Notes: a model not told the origin generated them from the letters alone. Counted from the first letter of the stretch, positions 49,602 to 59,500 are shown. The stretch is DNA of 64,000 nt from Skermania sp. ID1734 (GCF_007489285.1 NZ_VLIY01000006.1:222548-286547); one strand, 5' to 3'. Translations and numbers: made by a program.

Positions 49602-49865
49602 ATGTTCGATGTGTTCGCTTTCGCTGAGACCGTGGCGCGTGCCGCGGTGTTGAGTGATGCGGATCGCGCCCAGGTCGATGTGGATTTGCATGTTGGTGAG
49701 GCGCAGTTGGCTGTCCTCGATGCTGCGACCGCGACAACCCGACCGTTGCCGGCGGCGATGATCGCCACCATTCGCGGCGAGATGCTCGCGCACGGGATGT
49801 TCAACGACGATGATGCGCGGCGCCTCGCGGACGCGCTTGATCAGCAAACACGACGCAGCGCATAA
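49602..49865 (+). CDS. Candidate immunity protein to EndoU toxin
   Basis: 87 aa from the ATG at 49602 (a GTG at 49596 overlaps the toxin stop). The product is helical and acidic (VFAFAETVARAAVLSDADRAQVDVDLHVGEAQLAVLD, then FNDDDARRLADALDQ). It is not a family I recognise. Its position immediately after the EndoU domain, with overlapping stop and start, is the standard toxin-immunity layout, so immunity is inferred from context alone. Confidence 0.55.
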   Translation: MFDVFAFAETVARAAVLSDADRAQVDVDLHVGEAQLAVLDAATATTRPLPAAMIATIRGEMLAHGMFNDDDARRLADALDQQTRRSA

Positions 49866-49979
49866 CGCGCGCGCGCTCATCGGTCAAGTATCGATCTTGA
49901 CCGGCGCCGAACCTCCCAATTCGCCGTATCTCGTGCGCGTCGGCTTGATCCCCACGGCCCGCGCACGCACTGTGGGCAG

Positions 49980-50906
49980 ATGAGTTCGCGGATTTCGGGG
50001 GGCGGCCAAGAGTTGCTCGACGCCTACGCCGAATTCCTGCGGCTCGAGCGCGGTCGCTCCGAGCACACCGTGCGGGCCTACCTTGTCGATGCAAAATCAC
50101 TTCTCGCACACCTGATTTCGGTCAATCCCGACGCTTCGATTGTCGACCTCGACCTCCGGATCCTGCGGGGGTGGTTGGCTCGCCAAGCGGCGGCCGGAGC
50201 AGCCCGGACAACGATGGCGCGCCGAACGTCCTCGGCGCGCACCTTCACGGCGTGGCTAGCCAAGACCAGCCGCATAGCTGTCGACCCGGGCGCCCGGCTC
50301 GCCTCACCGAAGGCCCATCGCACGCTGCCGCCGGTGTTGCGACAGAACCAGGCCGCCGCGGCGATGTCTGCCGCCGAATCCGGTTCCGCGCAAATGGACG
50401 AACTTGCGCTGCGTGACCGCCTGATCGTGGAGTTGTTGTATGCCACCGGAATCCGTGTCGGTGAGTTGTGCGGGCTCGACCTCGACGATGTCGACCACGA
50501 CCGACAACTGGTCCGGGTGCTCGGCAAGGGCAACAAGCAGCGGTCGGTGCCGTTCGGCAAGCCCGCGGCTGAGGCACTCGACGCCTGGTTGCGGCACGGC
50601 CGGCCGATGTTCGCCAATGAGCACTCCGGTGCGGCGTTGTTGCTCGGCAAGCGCGGCAAGCGGCTCGACCAGCGGCAGGCCCGGACCGTCGTGCACGAGT
50701 TGATGACGGCGGTGCCCGGGGCGCCGGATATCGGCCCCCACGGGCTGCGACATTCGGCCGCGACGCATCTGCTGGAGGGCGGGGCGGATCTGCGGATGGT
50801 CCAGGAACTGCTCGGCCACGCCAGCCTTGCCACCACGCAGCTGTATACCCACGTTTCGGTGGAACGGCTGCGCCGCGTCCACGACCAGGCGCATCCGCGG
50901 GCCTAA
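49980..50906 (+). CDS. xerC: Site-specific tyrosine recombinase XerC
   Basis: 308 aa. The SAM-like N-terminal core-binding domain ([34 protein letters not shown]) precedes the catalytic domain with Arg159, Lys184, His254/Arg257 in [19 protein letters not shown], His280 and nucleophile Tyr289 in TQLYTHVS. With XerD it resolves chromosome dimers at dif. It is the chromosomal recombinase found between dprA and rpsB in mycobacteria, so it is probably not a phage integrase. No dif site was found in the window. Confidence 0.9.
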   Translation: MSSRISGGGQELLDAYAEFLRLERGRSEHTVRAYLVDAKSLLAHLISVNPDASIVDLDLRILRGWLARQAAAGAARTTMARRTSSARTFTAWLAKTSRIAVDPGARLASPKAHRTLPPVLRQNQAAAAMSAAESGSAQMDELALRDRLIVELLYATGIRVGELCGLDLDDVDHDRQLVRVLGKGNKQRSVPFGKPAAEALDAWLRHGRPMFANEHSGAALLLGKRGKRLDQRQARTVVHELMTAVPGAPDIGPHGLRHSAATHLLEGGADLRMVQELLGHASLATTQLYTHVSVERLRRVHDQAHPRA

Positions 50907-50948
50907 ATTCGCTCGACTCGACGGTTCGGGCCGAATACCGTTGCGCGA

Positions 50949-51290
50949 GTGAAAACACCGACCCGCGACCGGCTACGCAACGCGTTGAAATCAGCCATGC
51001 GCGAGCGCGATCGGACCGCGCTGACCGCGCTGCGCTCGACCCTGGCCGCTATCGACAACGCCGAGGCGGTGGACACAGCGACGCGTGCGGGTGCCATCGA
51101 GGCCGCAGTGGGCCTCGGTGCGGCCGAGGTTGCCCGCCGCGAGCTGTCCGATGCGCAGGTGGAGGCCATCGTCCGAGCCGAAATAGCCGAGCGGAAAACC
51201 GCGGCATCCGAATACGAGGGTGTCGGCGAATCAGCACGGGCCGACGCATTGCGCGCCGAAGCCGCAGTGCTTACCGCGCAGTTGGGTTGA
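50949..51290 (+). CDS. GatB/YqeY domain-containing protein
   Basis: 113 aa, GTG start. The helical sequence KTPTRDRLRNALKSAMRERDRTALTALRSTLAAIDNAEAV, then ARRELSDAQVEAIVRAEIAERKTAASEYEGVG, matches the YqeY-like family, which shares the tRNA-binding helical domain of GatB. It is shorter than full YqeY. Its 3' end overlaps the convergent M23 gene by 20 bp. Role unknown. Confidence 0.8.
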   Translation: MKTPTRDRLRNALKSAMRERDRTALTALRSTLAAIDNAEAVDTATRAGAIEAAVGLGAAEVARRELSDAQVEAIVRAEIAERKTAASEYEGVGESARADALRAEAAVLTAQLG

Positions 51291-51750
51291 CCGGCTTCAA
51301 CCGGATCGGCAACGCGTGCACGAGGCCGAGCGGGTTCAGATAGTCCCGGTCCCGCAACACGCCCCAATGCAGACAGCCGTCGCAACCAGGATGCCCGGCT
51401 TCCAGCACACCGACAACGTCGCCGCGAAACACGCGCTGGCCCTTGCGCACGTGTGCGGATACCGGTTCGTAGGTGGTGCGCAGGCCGCCCGCATGGGAAA
51501 TGGACACCACGTCCTTGCCGCCGACTGCACCGACGAAGACGACGGTCCCGTCACCTGCAGCCAAGACCTGTTGGCCCGGTCTTCCCGCCAGGTCGACGCC
51601 GCGATGCCCCGGCAGCCAGTTGTGCTCGGGCTTGTCGAAGGCACGGGCCACATGCGGTCGTGGTTGCAGCGGCCAGCCATAGCCACCAGGTGCAGCGGCC
51701 GCGGTCGGCGCGAGCAAGACGAGCAACAACGGGAGCAAGAACCAGCGCAC
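51271..51750 (-). CDS. M23-family exported peptidase-like protein, active site altered
   Basis: 159 aa from the GTG at 51750. A Sec signal peptide (RWFLLPLLLVLLAPTAAAAPGG) leads into a LytM fold: His49/Asp53 in HRGVDLAG and GTVVFVGAVGGKDVVSISH. The last motif, usually HxH, is CLHWG (126-130), so the zinc-binding His128 is kept but the first His, which acts in catalysis, is Cys126. The protein may therefore be a weak peptidase or a non-catalytic wall-binding regulator. It is divergent from rpsB. Confidence 0.8.
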   Translation of the reverse strand: MRWFLLPLLLVLLAPTAAAAPGGYGWPLQPRPHVARAFDKPEHNWLPGHRGVDLAGRPGQQVLAAGDGTVVFVGAVGGKDVVSISHAGGLRTTYEPVSAHVRKGQRVFRGDVVGVLEAGHPGCDGCLHWGVLRDRDYLNPLGLVHALPIRLKPVNPTAR

Positions 51751-52043
51751 AGGGAAATTCTGGCGACGCCGGGCTGGCGTGGAGGGGCGAGTTTTGCCGC
51801 TGTGGACAGCGCGGCGGTTATCCACAGCCGTGGTTATGACCTGCCCGTTCGCTGCCGTACACTGACCAAGCGGTCTGTGCCCAGCACAGTCCGACTTCGC
51901 GCGCCCGCGATGGGAGATTCTTCCAGCAAGGTCGTCGGCTGGTCCTGTGAGCTGCATGCAGGTCCGGCGGCCTGCGGGTGCCAGGGCAGGAGTCGCACAC
52001 GACTCACTGCGGCAACCGGCAACGAAAGAGAGATACAACAGCT

Positions 52044-52862
52044 ATGGCTGTAGTAACCATGAAGCAGCTGCTCGACAGCGGCGCACACTTCGGGCATCAG
52101 ACCCGCCGTTGGAACCCGAAGATGAAGCGGTTCATCTTCACCGACCGCAACGGCATCTACATCATCGACCTGCAGCAGACGCTGACCTACATCGACAAGG
52201 CGTACGAGTTCGTCAAGGAGACCGTCGCCCACGGCGGCACCGTGCTGTTCGTCGGCACCAAGAAGCAGGCGCAGGAATCCATCGCGGCCGAGGCCACCCG
52301 CGTCGGCATGCCGTACGTGAACCAGCGCTGGCTCGGCGGCATGCTCACCAACTTCTCCACCGTGCACAAGCGGCTGCAGCGGCTCAAGGAACTCGAGTCG
52401 ATGGAGCAGACCGGTGGCTTCGAGGGCCGCACCAAGAAGGAAATCCTGCTGCTCACCCGCGAGATGAACAAGCTGGAGCGCACCCTCGGCGGTATCCGCG
52501 ACATGGCCAAGGTGCCCTCGGCCATCTGGGTGGTCGACACCAACAAGGAGCACATCGCCGTCGGCGAGGCTCGCAAGCTGAACATCCCGGTCATCGCGAT
52601 CCTGGACACCAACTGCGACCCCGACCTGGTCGACTACCCGATCCCGGGCAACGACGACGCGATCCGTTCGGCCGCCCTGCTCACCAAGGTCGTCGCCTCG
52701 GCGGTGGCCGAGGGCGTGCAGGCCCGTGCCGGACTGAGCAGCTCCGAGGACGCCAAGCCCGAGGTGGGTGCCGGCGAGCCGTTGGCGGAGTGGGAGCTCG
52801 AGCAGCTCGCGGGCGCGACCCCGGGCACCGAGGCTGCCGCCGAGGCTCCGGCCGAGTCCTGA
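52044..52862 (+). CDS. rpsB: 30S ribosomal protein S2
   Basis: 272 aa from the ATG at 52044 ([27 protein letters not shown]); further-upstream in-frame starts lack support. [13 protein letters not shown] and [19 protein letters not shown] identify S2. The acidic C-terminal tail is typical of actinobacteria. The 293-bp gap upstream (51751-52043) holds a possible -10 element (TACACT near 51857) and no gene. Confidence 0.95.
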   Translation: MAVVTMKQLLDSGAHFGHQTRRWNPKMKRFIFTDRNGIYIIDLQQTLTYIDKAYEFVKETVAHGGTVLFVGTKKQAQESIAAEATRVGMPYVNQRWLGGMLTNFSTVHKRLQRLKELESMEQTGGFEGRTKKEILLLTREMNKLERTLGGIRDMAKVPSAIWVVDTNKEHIAVGEARKLNIPVIAILDTNCDPDLVDYPIPGNDDAIRSAALLTKVVASAVAEGVQARAGLSSSEDAKPEVGAGEPLAEWELEQLAGATPGTEAAAEAPAES

Positions 52863-52902
52863 TTTTCTAGATCCGAAACCTTTTGAAGGAGGCTCGCCAA
52901 CA

Positions 52903-53727
52903 ATGGCGAACTACACCGCCGCGGACGTAAAGCGGCTGCGTGAACTGACCGGTGCGGGCATGCTCGACTGCAAGAAGGCGCTCGAAGAGACCGCGGGCGA
53001 GTTCGATAAGGCCGTCGAGGTGCTGCGCATCAAGGGCGCCAAGGACGTAGGTAAGCGCGCTGAGCGCACCACCGCCGAGGGCCTGGTCGCTGCCAAGGGC
53101 GGCGTCATGATCGAGATCAACTCCGAGACCGACTTCGTCGCCAAGAACGCGGAGTTCCAGCAGCTCGCCGATGCGATCGTCGCTGCTGCTGCCGACGCGA
53201 AGCCCGCCGACCTCGACGCGTTGAAGGCGCTCGAGCTCGACGGTCAGACCGTTGATGCCGCCGTGCAGGCGCTGTCGGCCAAGATCGGTGAGAAGCTCGA
53301 GCTGCGTCGGGTCGTGTCGTTCGACGGCTCGGTCGCGACCTACCTGCACAAGCGGGCGTCGGACCTGCCGCCGGCTGTTGGCGTGCTCGTCGAGTACACC
53401 GGTGACGGCGACAATGCGGCCGAGGTGGCTCGTGGTGCCGCCATGCAGATCGCGGCGCTGAAGGCGCGCTACGTTACCCGCGACGAGGTTCCGGCCGACG
53501 TGGTGGAGAACGAGCGGCGTATCGCCGAGCAGACCGCGCGCGAGGAGGGCAAGCCCGAGCAGGCACTGCCCAAGATCGTCGAGGGTCGCGTCAACGGCTA
53601 CTTCAAGGACGTCGTGCTCACCGAGCAGGCTTCGGTGACCGATTCGAAGAAGACGGTCAAGGCGTTGCTGGACGAGGCGGGTGTGACCATCACACGCTTC
53701 GCCCGGTTCGAGGTCGGCGCGAGCTAA
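52903..53727 (+). CDS. tsf: Translation elongation factor Ts
   Basis: 274 aa from the ATG at 52903, with a GAAGGAGG ribosome site. The N-terminal UBA-like helices ([36 protein letters not shown]) and the [10 protein letters not shown] core are the EF-Tu nucleotide exchange surface. It forms an operon with rpsB and is followed by a perfect hairpin terminator. Confidence 0.96.
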   Translation: MANYTAADVKRLRELTGAGMLDCKKALEETAGEFDKAVEVLRIKGAKDVGKRAERTTAEGLVAAKGGVMIEINSETDFVAKNAEFQQLADAIVAAAADAKPADLDALKALELDGQTVDAAVQALSAKIGEKLELRRVVSFDGSVATYLHKRASDLPPAVGVLVEYTGDGDNAAEVARGAAMQIAALKARYVTRDEVPADVVENERRIAEQTAREEGKPEQALPKIVEGRVNGYFKDVVLTEQASVTDSKKTVKALLDEAGVTITRFARFEVGAS

Positions 53728-53745
53728 CCTCGTCTTTGACTCACT

Positions 53746-53798
53746 GGAAGCAGGGGTCCCCGACTAGCGTTACGACGCAGTCGGGGACCCCTGCTTCC
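53746..53798. terminator. Perfect hairpin after rpsB-tsf
   Basis: Arms 53746-53765 and 53779-53798 are exact reverse complements over 20 bp with a 13-base loop, 18 bp after the tsf stop. There is no T run. It ends 6 bp before the likely GTG start of the acyltransferase gene, so it may also mask that gene's ribosome site. Confidence 0.85.
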
Positions 53799-53804
53799 GC
53801 ATAT

Positions 53805-55709
53805 GTGCCCGCGCTCGACGGTGTGCGCGCGCTTGCCGTGATCGCCGTGATGGTCGACCACGGCGGAATCGCCGGCATGCACGGCGGCTTTATCGGCGTC
53901 GACGTCTTCTTCGTCCTCAGCGGTTTCCTGATCACCTCGCTGCTGTTGGCCGAATATCGCAGCCGCGGACGTCTCGATCTGCCCGCGTTCTGGGTCCGCC
54001 GCGCCAAACGGTTGCTGCCCGCGTTGGTGCTGATGGTGCTCGGCGTGGCCGCAGGGCTGCGCTTCTTCTCCCCGGATTCGGTCGCCGGACTGCGGGGTGA
54101 CGCGTTCGCCGCACTGGCCTGGGTGGCCAACTGGCGGTTCAGCGTCGCGCACACCGACTACTTCGCGCAGGGTGGCGAACCGTCGCCGCTGCAGCACACC
54201 TGGTCGCTCGGCGTCGAGGAGCAGTACTACCTGATCTGGCCGTTGTTGCTGGTGGGGCTGGTTTTGTTGTGCCGGCGGTCCTGGCGGCGATGGCGCTGGG
54301 CGGTGTTCGGGCTGGCTATTACCGGCGCGGTCGCATCGGCGGTGTGGGCGATCGTGTTGGCCGGGCACGCATCGGTGTCGAGGGTGTATTTCGGCACCGA
54401 TACCCGGGCGCAGGCGTTGCTGATCGGAGCGGCGGCAGCCGCTGCGCTGGCGCCGTTCTGGCCGGGTGACGCACAACGTCGAGTGCGGTCGAAGGCGCTG
54501 TGGCAGGTGCTGCCCGTCTTCGGGTTGGTGGGGCTCGCCGTCGCGATCCATGTGGCTGCGGGGACGGCGCAGCAGTTCCAGCACGGCCTGCTGATCCTGG
54601 TGGCGGTCGCGGCGATCGCGGTGATTGCGTCGGTCACCGTCGACCAAACGAGCCTTGTCGCGAAGTTCTTGGCGCTGCGGCCGCTGGTTGCGCTCGGCGC
54701 AATTTCCTACGGTGTCTACCTCTGGCACTGGCCGGTGTTTCTGGCGCTCGACGGGGAGCGCACGGGACTCACCGGTCTGCCGCTGTTCGGTGTTCGGGTG
54801 GCCGCGACGCTCGCGATAGCCACTGTGTCGTACTGGGTCGTGGAGAAGCCGATCCGACGGATGCGGCTGGTTCCCGCGCCGTTGTTGCCGGTGGGGGTGG
54901 GCATTCTGGCGGCCGCCGCGTGCGCCGTCGTCGTGCTCGTGCCGGTGCGGTCGGCGCCGAGCCAGGCGTTGGCCAGCGGCCTGCCGCCGGAAGCGTCGAA
55001 CCCGGCGCCGCCGAAACCGCCGGTACCTGTCGGGCCGCGCAATCCGAATGGCCCCCTGCGGGTTTCGGTGTTCGGCGACTCGATCGCCTGGACGCTCATG
55101 CGCTATCTGCCGGCGACCCCGGGAGTCGAGTTCATCGACCACACCAAGCTCGGCTGCGGGATCGTGCAGGGCGGGCCATACCGGTATTTCGGCAACGTGG
55201 CCGATCAGCCGAGCGACTGCGACTCCTGGCCGCAGCAGTGGACGCACGACGTGTCGGTGGAACACCCCGATGCCGTGCTGTTGTTGGTGGGGCGCTGGGA
55301 AACGATGGATCGCCAGCACGACGGCCAGTGGATGCACGTGGGTCAACCCGCATTCGATTCGTATTTGACCAGCGAGTTGCAGCACGCGTTCGACGTCCTC
55401 GGCAGCACCGGCGCGCGGGTGCTCGTGGCGACCGAGCCTTACAACCGGCGCGGTGAACAGCCCGATGGCAGCCTCTACCCCGAGGACGTGCCCGACCGGG
55501 TGACCCGCTGGAATGAACTCGTGCGCGCCGCGGCCGCCAAGCATCCGGGGGTCCGGGTGATCGACCTGAACAAGAAGCTGACACCCGACGGGCACTACAC
55601 CGAAACCGTCGACGGCATCGACGTGCGCAGCGACGGCGTGCATCTCACGCCAGCGGGCGTGGACTGGTTGACGCCGTGGCTGGTCGGGCAGGTGCGGCAG
55701 GGGAGTTGA
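53805..55709 (+). CDS. Membrane acyltransferase (AT3) with C-terminal SGNH domain
   Basis: 634 aa from the GTG at 53805, where the conserved N-terminus begins (VPALDGVRALAVIAVMVDH); the frame runs back to a TTG at 53736 but that part is the hairpin. The AT3 domain has about ten membrane helices, including FFVLSGFLITSLLL and HTWSLGVEEQYYLIWPLLL. The SGNH esterase/acyltransferase domain starts near 419 (VFGDSIAW) and ends with DGVHLTPAG near 610. This OafA-like design O-acylates cell-envelope polysaccharides or peptidoglycan, with the second domain passing the acyl group on outside the membrane. Confidence 0.88.
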   Translation: MPALDGVRALAVIAVMVDHGGIAGMHGGFIGVDVFFVLSGFLITSLLLAEYRSRGRLDLPAFWVRRAKRLLPALVLMVLGVAAGLRFFSPDSVAGLRGDAFAALAWVANWRFSVAHTDYFAQGGEPSPLQHTWSLGVEEQYYLIWPLLLVGLVLLCRRSWRRWRWAVFGLAITGAVASAVWAIVLAGHASVSRVYFGTDTRAQALLIGAAAAAALAPFWPGDAQRRVRSKALWQVLPVFGLVGLAVAIHVAAGTAQQFQHGLLILVAVAAIAVIASVTVDQTSLVAKFLALRPLVALGAISYGVYLWHWPVFLALDGERTGLTGLPLFGVRVAATLAIATVSYWVVEKPIRRMRLVPAPLLPVGVGILAAAACAVVVLVPVRSAPSQALASGLPPEASNPAPPKPPVPVGPRNPNGPLRVSVFGDSIAWTLMRYLPATPGVEFIDHTKLGCGIVQGGPYRYFGNVADQPSDCDSWPQQWTHDVSVEHPDAVLLLVGRWETMDRQHDGQWMHVGQPAFDSYLTSELQHAFDVLGSTGARVLVATEPYNRRGEQPDGSLYPEDVPDRVTRWNELVRAAAAKHPGVRVIDLNKKLTPDGHYTETVDGIDVRSDGVHLTPAGVDWLTPWLVGQVRQGS

Positions 55710-55715
55710 GGTTGG

Positions 55716-55785
55716 GTTTCGCTCCCGCTCTAGACAGTTCGCGTCTGTTGTAAGGGACGCGAAGTGTCAAGTCGGGGAGCGAAAC
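55716..55785. repeat. Large compound palindrome between convergent genes
   Basis: Outer arms 55716-55726 and 55775-55785 pair perfectly (11 bp); inner arms 55738-55745 and 55756-55763 pair perfectly (8 bp) and extend through GACA 55733-55736 with TGTC 55765-55768. The whole 70-bp unit can fold on itself. It separates the acyltransferase from the RHH gene and may end both transcripts. Confidence 0.8.
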
Positions 55786-55797
55786 GGAGATCGTTGA

Positions 55798-56019
55798 TCA
55801 GCGCTCGCCGCGCTCCACGTGGAGATCTTCGACGATGGTCGACGCATTGACGCTGAGATCCGGCAGTTCGGCAAGCAACAAAGGGTTGTCACCACGCCGC
55901 GATGCCTCGACCAATTCGCGCACCGCTACCGCCTGCACTGTGAGTTGTTCGCGTGCCGCGAGTCGTTCAAGGCGCTCTATGACCTCATCGGGCACGTTTC
56001 GTAGGACGAGGGTGCTCAC
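55798..56019 (-). CDS. Ribbon-helix-helix protein (FitA/VapB-like antitoxin)
   Basis: 73 aa from the GTG at 56019. The N-terminus STLVLRNVPDEVIERLERLAAREQLTVQAVAVRELVEASRR is the FitA/VapB-type ribbon-helix-helix DNA-binding fold; the acidic C-terminus would be the toxin-binding part. No PIN toxin gene follows: downstream lies only the palindrome and the convergent acyltransferase. It starts 27 bp after the XRE gene in the same direction, so the two are probably one transcript. Either an orphan antitoxin or a regulator. Confidence 0.75.
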   Translation of the reverse strand: MSTLVLRNVPDEVIERLERLAAREQLTVQAVAVRELVEASRRGDNPLLLAELPDLSVNASTIVEDLHVERGER

Positions 56020-56035
56020 GTAGCGCAATGCTACG
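56019..56035. promoter_or_regulatory. Inverted repeat at the RHH start
   Basis: CGTAGC (56019-56024) and GCTACG (56030-56035) form a perfect inverted repeat with a 5-bp spacer, touching the GTG start of the RHH gene and lying between it and the XRE gene. RHH antitoxins typically autorepress through such sites. Confidence 0.5.
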
Positions 56036-56046
56036 ACGAGCACCGG

Positions 56047-56448
56047 CTACTCGATGCTCGGAAGCGTCTCGACGGCTTCCCGCACTTGGTGCGAGTTACC
56101 GACGCCAAGCCGTTTCGTCAGATCCACCTCGATGGCGCTGAAAGCGGTGTCAGAAGCGGATTCCGACGACTTGCCAGTGACGCGCTCGTGGACGTTCGGA
56201 ATCAGCACTTCAGGTGGCACGTCGAGCGCCCGAGCCAGTTTAAAGATGGTGGAGAGCCTGGGATCGGCACTACCCTCGTCGCGGCTGACGTTGCGTTCGA
56301 GGTTCGACACCTGGTTTCGGTGAATCCCGCTTACTTCGGAAAGCTTTTCCTGGCTCATTCCACGGAGGCCGCGCAGCAGTTTGAGTCGGTGAGCGAGCGA
56401 CAGGCCGTACGTCCGCCACTCGAGCTCATCGCCCTCCTCTCGTGCCAC
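56047..56448 (-). CDS. XRE-family helix-turn-helix regulator
   Basis: 133 aa, GTG start at 56448, divergent from the helicase gene. The helix-turn-helix is LAHRLKLLRGLRGMSQEKLSEVSGIHRNQVSNLERN, with a following SADPRLSTIFKLARALDVPPEVLI cap common in this subgroup. The C-terminal 50 residues (VTGKSSESASDTAFSAIEVDLTKRLG) are not a recognised domain. The 64 bp to the helicase start contain a palindrome that also occurs before the methyltransferase, so this is the likely regulator of the cassette. Confidence 0.85.
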   Translation of the reverse strand: MAREEGDELEWRTYGLSLAHRLKLLRGLRGMSQEKLSEVSGIHRNQVSNLERNVSRDEGSADPRLSTIFKLARALDVPPEVLIPNVHERVTGKSSESASDTAFSAIEVDLTKRLGVGNSHQVREAVETLPSIE

Positions 56449-56483
56449 CAGTCAAACGTGTCGGAGCAGCCAGCTAATGTCTG

Positions 56484-56497
56484 CCCAACATGTTGTT
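56484..56497. promoter_or_regulatory. Palindrome upstream of the helicase gene
   Basis: CCCAACATGTTGTT contains the perfect 10-bp palindrome CAACATGTTG (56486-56495). It sits in the XRE/helicase divergent gap just ahead of the helicase ribosome site and matches 11 of 14 positions of the palindrome at 59984. Candidate operator for the XRE protein. Confidence 0.55.
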
Positions 56498-56512
56498 CAG
56501 GAGGGGGTAGTG

Positions 56513-59500
56513 GTGCTGGATTTCGCCACGGTTCGACCTGGGGTCGTTCTGCATGGATTGCGAGCCGAGGCTGTGACGATCGTTGCGGCAGTTCCTCAAG
56601 GTCCGGATGCCCTCGCTCTGATCTTCCGCTCCTCCGACGGCACCCTCGGCGAGCAGCTGCTGTATCGGAGCGATTCCGCGCATGTGAGTGTCGGATCTCC
56701 GGAATCGAAGTGGACCTTTGACGCCGACGGCCGTGAGTTTCAGCTTGCTGCGGAGGCAATGCGCATTCGCTTGGCCGGCCTGCACGACCCGATGCTGGCA
56801 GTGTCTTCCAGCGACATCGATCCGCTACCGCACCAGATCCGCGCGGTATATGGGGAGATGCTGCCCCGCACGCCGCTGCGGTTTCTGCTCGCCGACGACC
56901 CCGGCGCCGGAAAGACCATTATGGCCGGCCTGTACGCGAAAGAGCTGATGCTGCGGGGTGACGTCGCGCGGATGCTGATCGTCGCACCGGGCGGCCTGGT
57001 GGAGCAGTGGCAAGACGAGCTGGCGCTCAAGTTCGGTATCCGTGCCGAACTGCTGAGTCGCGACCTTATCGCTGCGACGCTCGACGGTAATCCCTGTGCC
57101 GCGCATCCGATATTGATCGCGCGAATGGATCAGCTAGCGCGAGATGAAGAACTCCTGGAGCACCTGGCCAATAGCCAGTGGGACTTGACGGTGGTCGATG
57201 AGGCGCACCGCATGTCGGCTTCCTGGATCGGACCCGAGGTTCGTCGGACACGCAGATATGAGCTCGGCCAACGTCTCTCGGCGGTGTCGCGGCATTTGTT
57301 GTTGATGACCGCAACCCCGCACGCCGGGAGCGAAGAGAATTACCAACTGTTCCTGGCATTGCTCGACCCGGATCGTTTCGAGGGCAAATACACCGCGGAC
57401 GTCCACTCCACCGACACGACCGGCCTTATGCGGCGAATGATCAAGGAAGAGTTGCTGACGTTCGAGGGCAAGCATCTGTTTCCCGAGCGGATCGCGGAGA
57501 CGGTGCCGTATCAACTCTCGCCGCCCGAGCGTGAACTCTACGAAGAGGTCACCCGGTACGTCCGCGAGGAGATGAACCGGGCCGACGCTCTAGAGGATTC
57601 ACCGCGACAGCGCACGGTCGGCTTCGCGTTGACGGTTCTGCAGCGACGACTCGCGTCGAGTACGCACGCGATCCTCCGGTCGTTGCAACGGCGGCGGGAG
57701 CGACTGGAGCACACGCGGCTTGCCTTGGTGCACGAGGGCATTGCCGCTTCGCCCGTATTGCCGTCGGGACCGAGCTTGGACGACTACTTCGACGACGAGC
57801 TCGATTCGGACACAGCAGAACAGCTCGAGGAAACAGTTGTCGACGCGGCCACGGCCGCTCGGACCGCCGAAGAGTTGGCCACGGAGATAGCCGTCCTGGA
57901 TCGGCTGGTCGAGTTGGCATTGACGGTGCGCAATCTCGGCCAGGACCGCAAGTGGGCGGAACTGCGCGACCTCATCCTCGACCAGCATCTGTTGCGCGAC
58001 CAGAACGGAAATCGGCGCAAGCTGATCATCTTCACCGAGCATCGTGACACCTTGGAATACCTTGCGGCGCAGCTCCGCAACATCGTCGGTCGCGACGATC
58101 CCGTCGTTGTGATCCATGGCGGCACGCGGCGGGAAGAGCGCCGCCGAATCCGTGAGCGGTTCACCAACGACCCGACCTGCCAGGTCCTCGTGGCTACTGA
58201 TGCCGCCGGGGAGGGTCTGAACCTGCAAGCCGCACATTTGATGATCAACTATGACCTGCCGTGGAACCCGAATCGCATCGAGCAGCGCTTCGGCCGCATC
58301 CACCGCATCGGGCAGCAGAACGTGTGCCGGTTGTGGAACCTCGTTGCCGAAGATACGCGCGAAGGTGCCGTGTTCACCCGGCTGCTGGACAAGATGGAGG
58401 CGCAGAGAAAAGCATACGGCGGCAGGCTGTTCGACGTGCTGGGCGAGGCATTCCAGGACCGCCCGCTGCGCGAGTTGCTTGTTGCCGCGATCCGTTATGG
58501 CGACGACCCAGCCCGGATCGAGGAGTTCGACCGCATCATCGACGCGGAGGTTGGTGCGGGGTTGCAGGAACTGACCCGTGAGCGTGCGTTGGCACGAGAA
58601 ACACTGTCACCCTTGGAAGTCGACCGGATGCGCCGCCAGATGGACGAAGCGCGAGCCCGTCGGCTGCAACCGCACTTCATCGAAAACTTCTTCGTCACGG
58701 CATTTCAGAGTGTCGGTGGCCGAATCTCACCTCGGGAGAAGGATCGTTTCGAGATCACCAACGTCCCGGCTGCCCTGCGAGTTCGGCGGCGTCCAGGTGG
58801 ATCGATCGTGCCCGTGACGACGCGATACGAGCGAGTGACGTTCGAGCCCAGCGCAATCGAGCGTCCCGGTGCCGTGCGTGCGGAACTTCTTGCGCCCGGG
58901 CATCCGTTGATGGACGCATTGCTCGATGAGATCGTCGAGCGGCACGGCCAGACTCTCGATCGCGGAACGGTATTGGTTGATCCCCGCGATCCGGGTGCGC
59001 ACCCGACGCTGCTGGTTGGGTTGACCGGCGAGATTGTCGATGGCACAGGTCGAACGGTGAGCAAGGTGTTTTCCTATGCGCGCCTGGACGGATCCGGCGG
59101 CGTCACGGATGCGGGTGGCGCGCCCTATCTCGATGTTCATCCGATTGCTGACCCCGCGCTGGCCGCTGGCGCGCGAAACGAGCGGTGGCTGCATGCCGGC
59201 GTGGACCGTCTCGCCGCGGAGTGGGGTGCGAAGGAGTTTCAGCCTGAGCATCTTTCGACTGTTCGCGAGCGACAAGTCGCCTACTTGCAGCGGGCACGCG
59301 GCGCGGTGAAGGTTCGCTTGCTGCAGCAGATCAATTATCTGTACAGCGAAGCCGGGCGGGTTCGCGACGAGATTGCGGCCGGGTCGAAGCGGCGGCGCCG
59401 GATCAGCCCGGACCGGATGGAAGCGATGGCTGCCGAGCTCGACGCGAGGCTGGAGAAGCGTCTCGAACGCATAGATCTGGAGATGCAGCTGGCGGCGAAG

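Noticed and set aside
49980..50906. Phage or plasmid integrase
   Set aside because: Sequence and position between dprA and rpsB fit the chromosomal XerC; no attachment-site duplication or phage genes nearby.
53724..55643. 639-aa open frame on the minus strand opposite the acyltransferase
   Set aside because: His/Arg/Gln-rich composition with no domain; the plus strand has clear AT3 and SGNH motifs.
55798..56448. A complete type II toxin-antitoxin pair formed by the XRE and RHH genes
   Set aside because: Both products look like DNA-binding proteins and neither resembles a toxin such as PIN, RelE or HipA.
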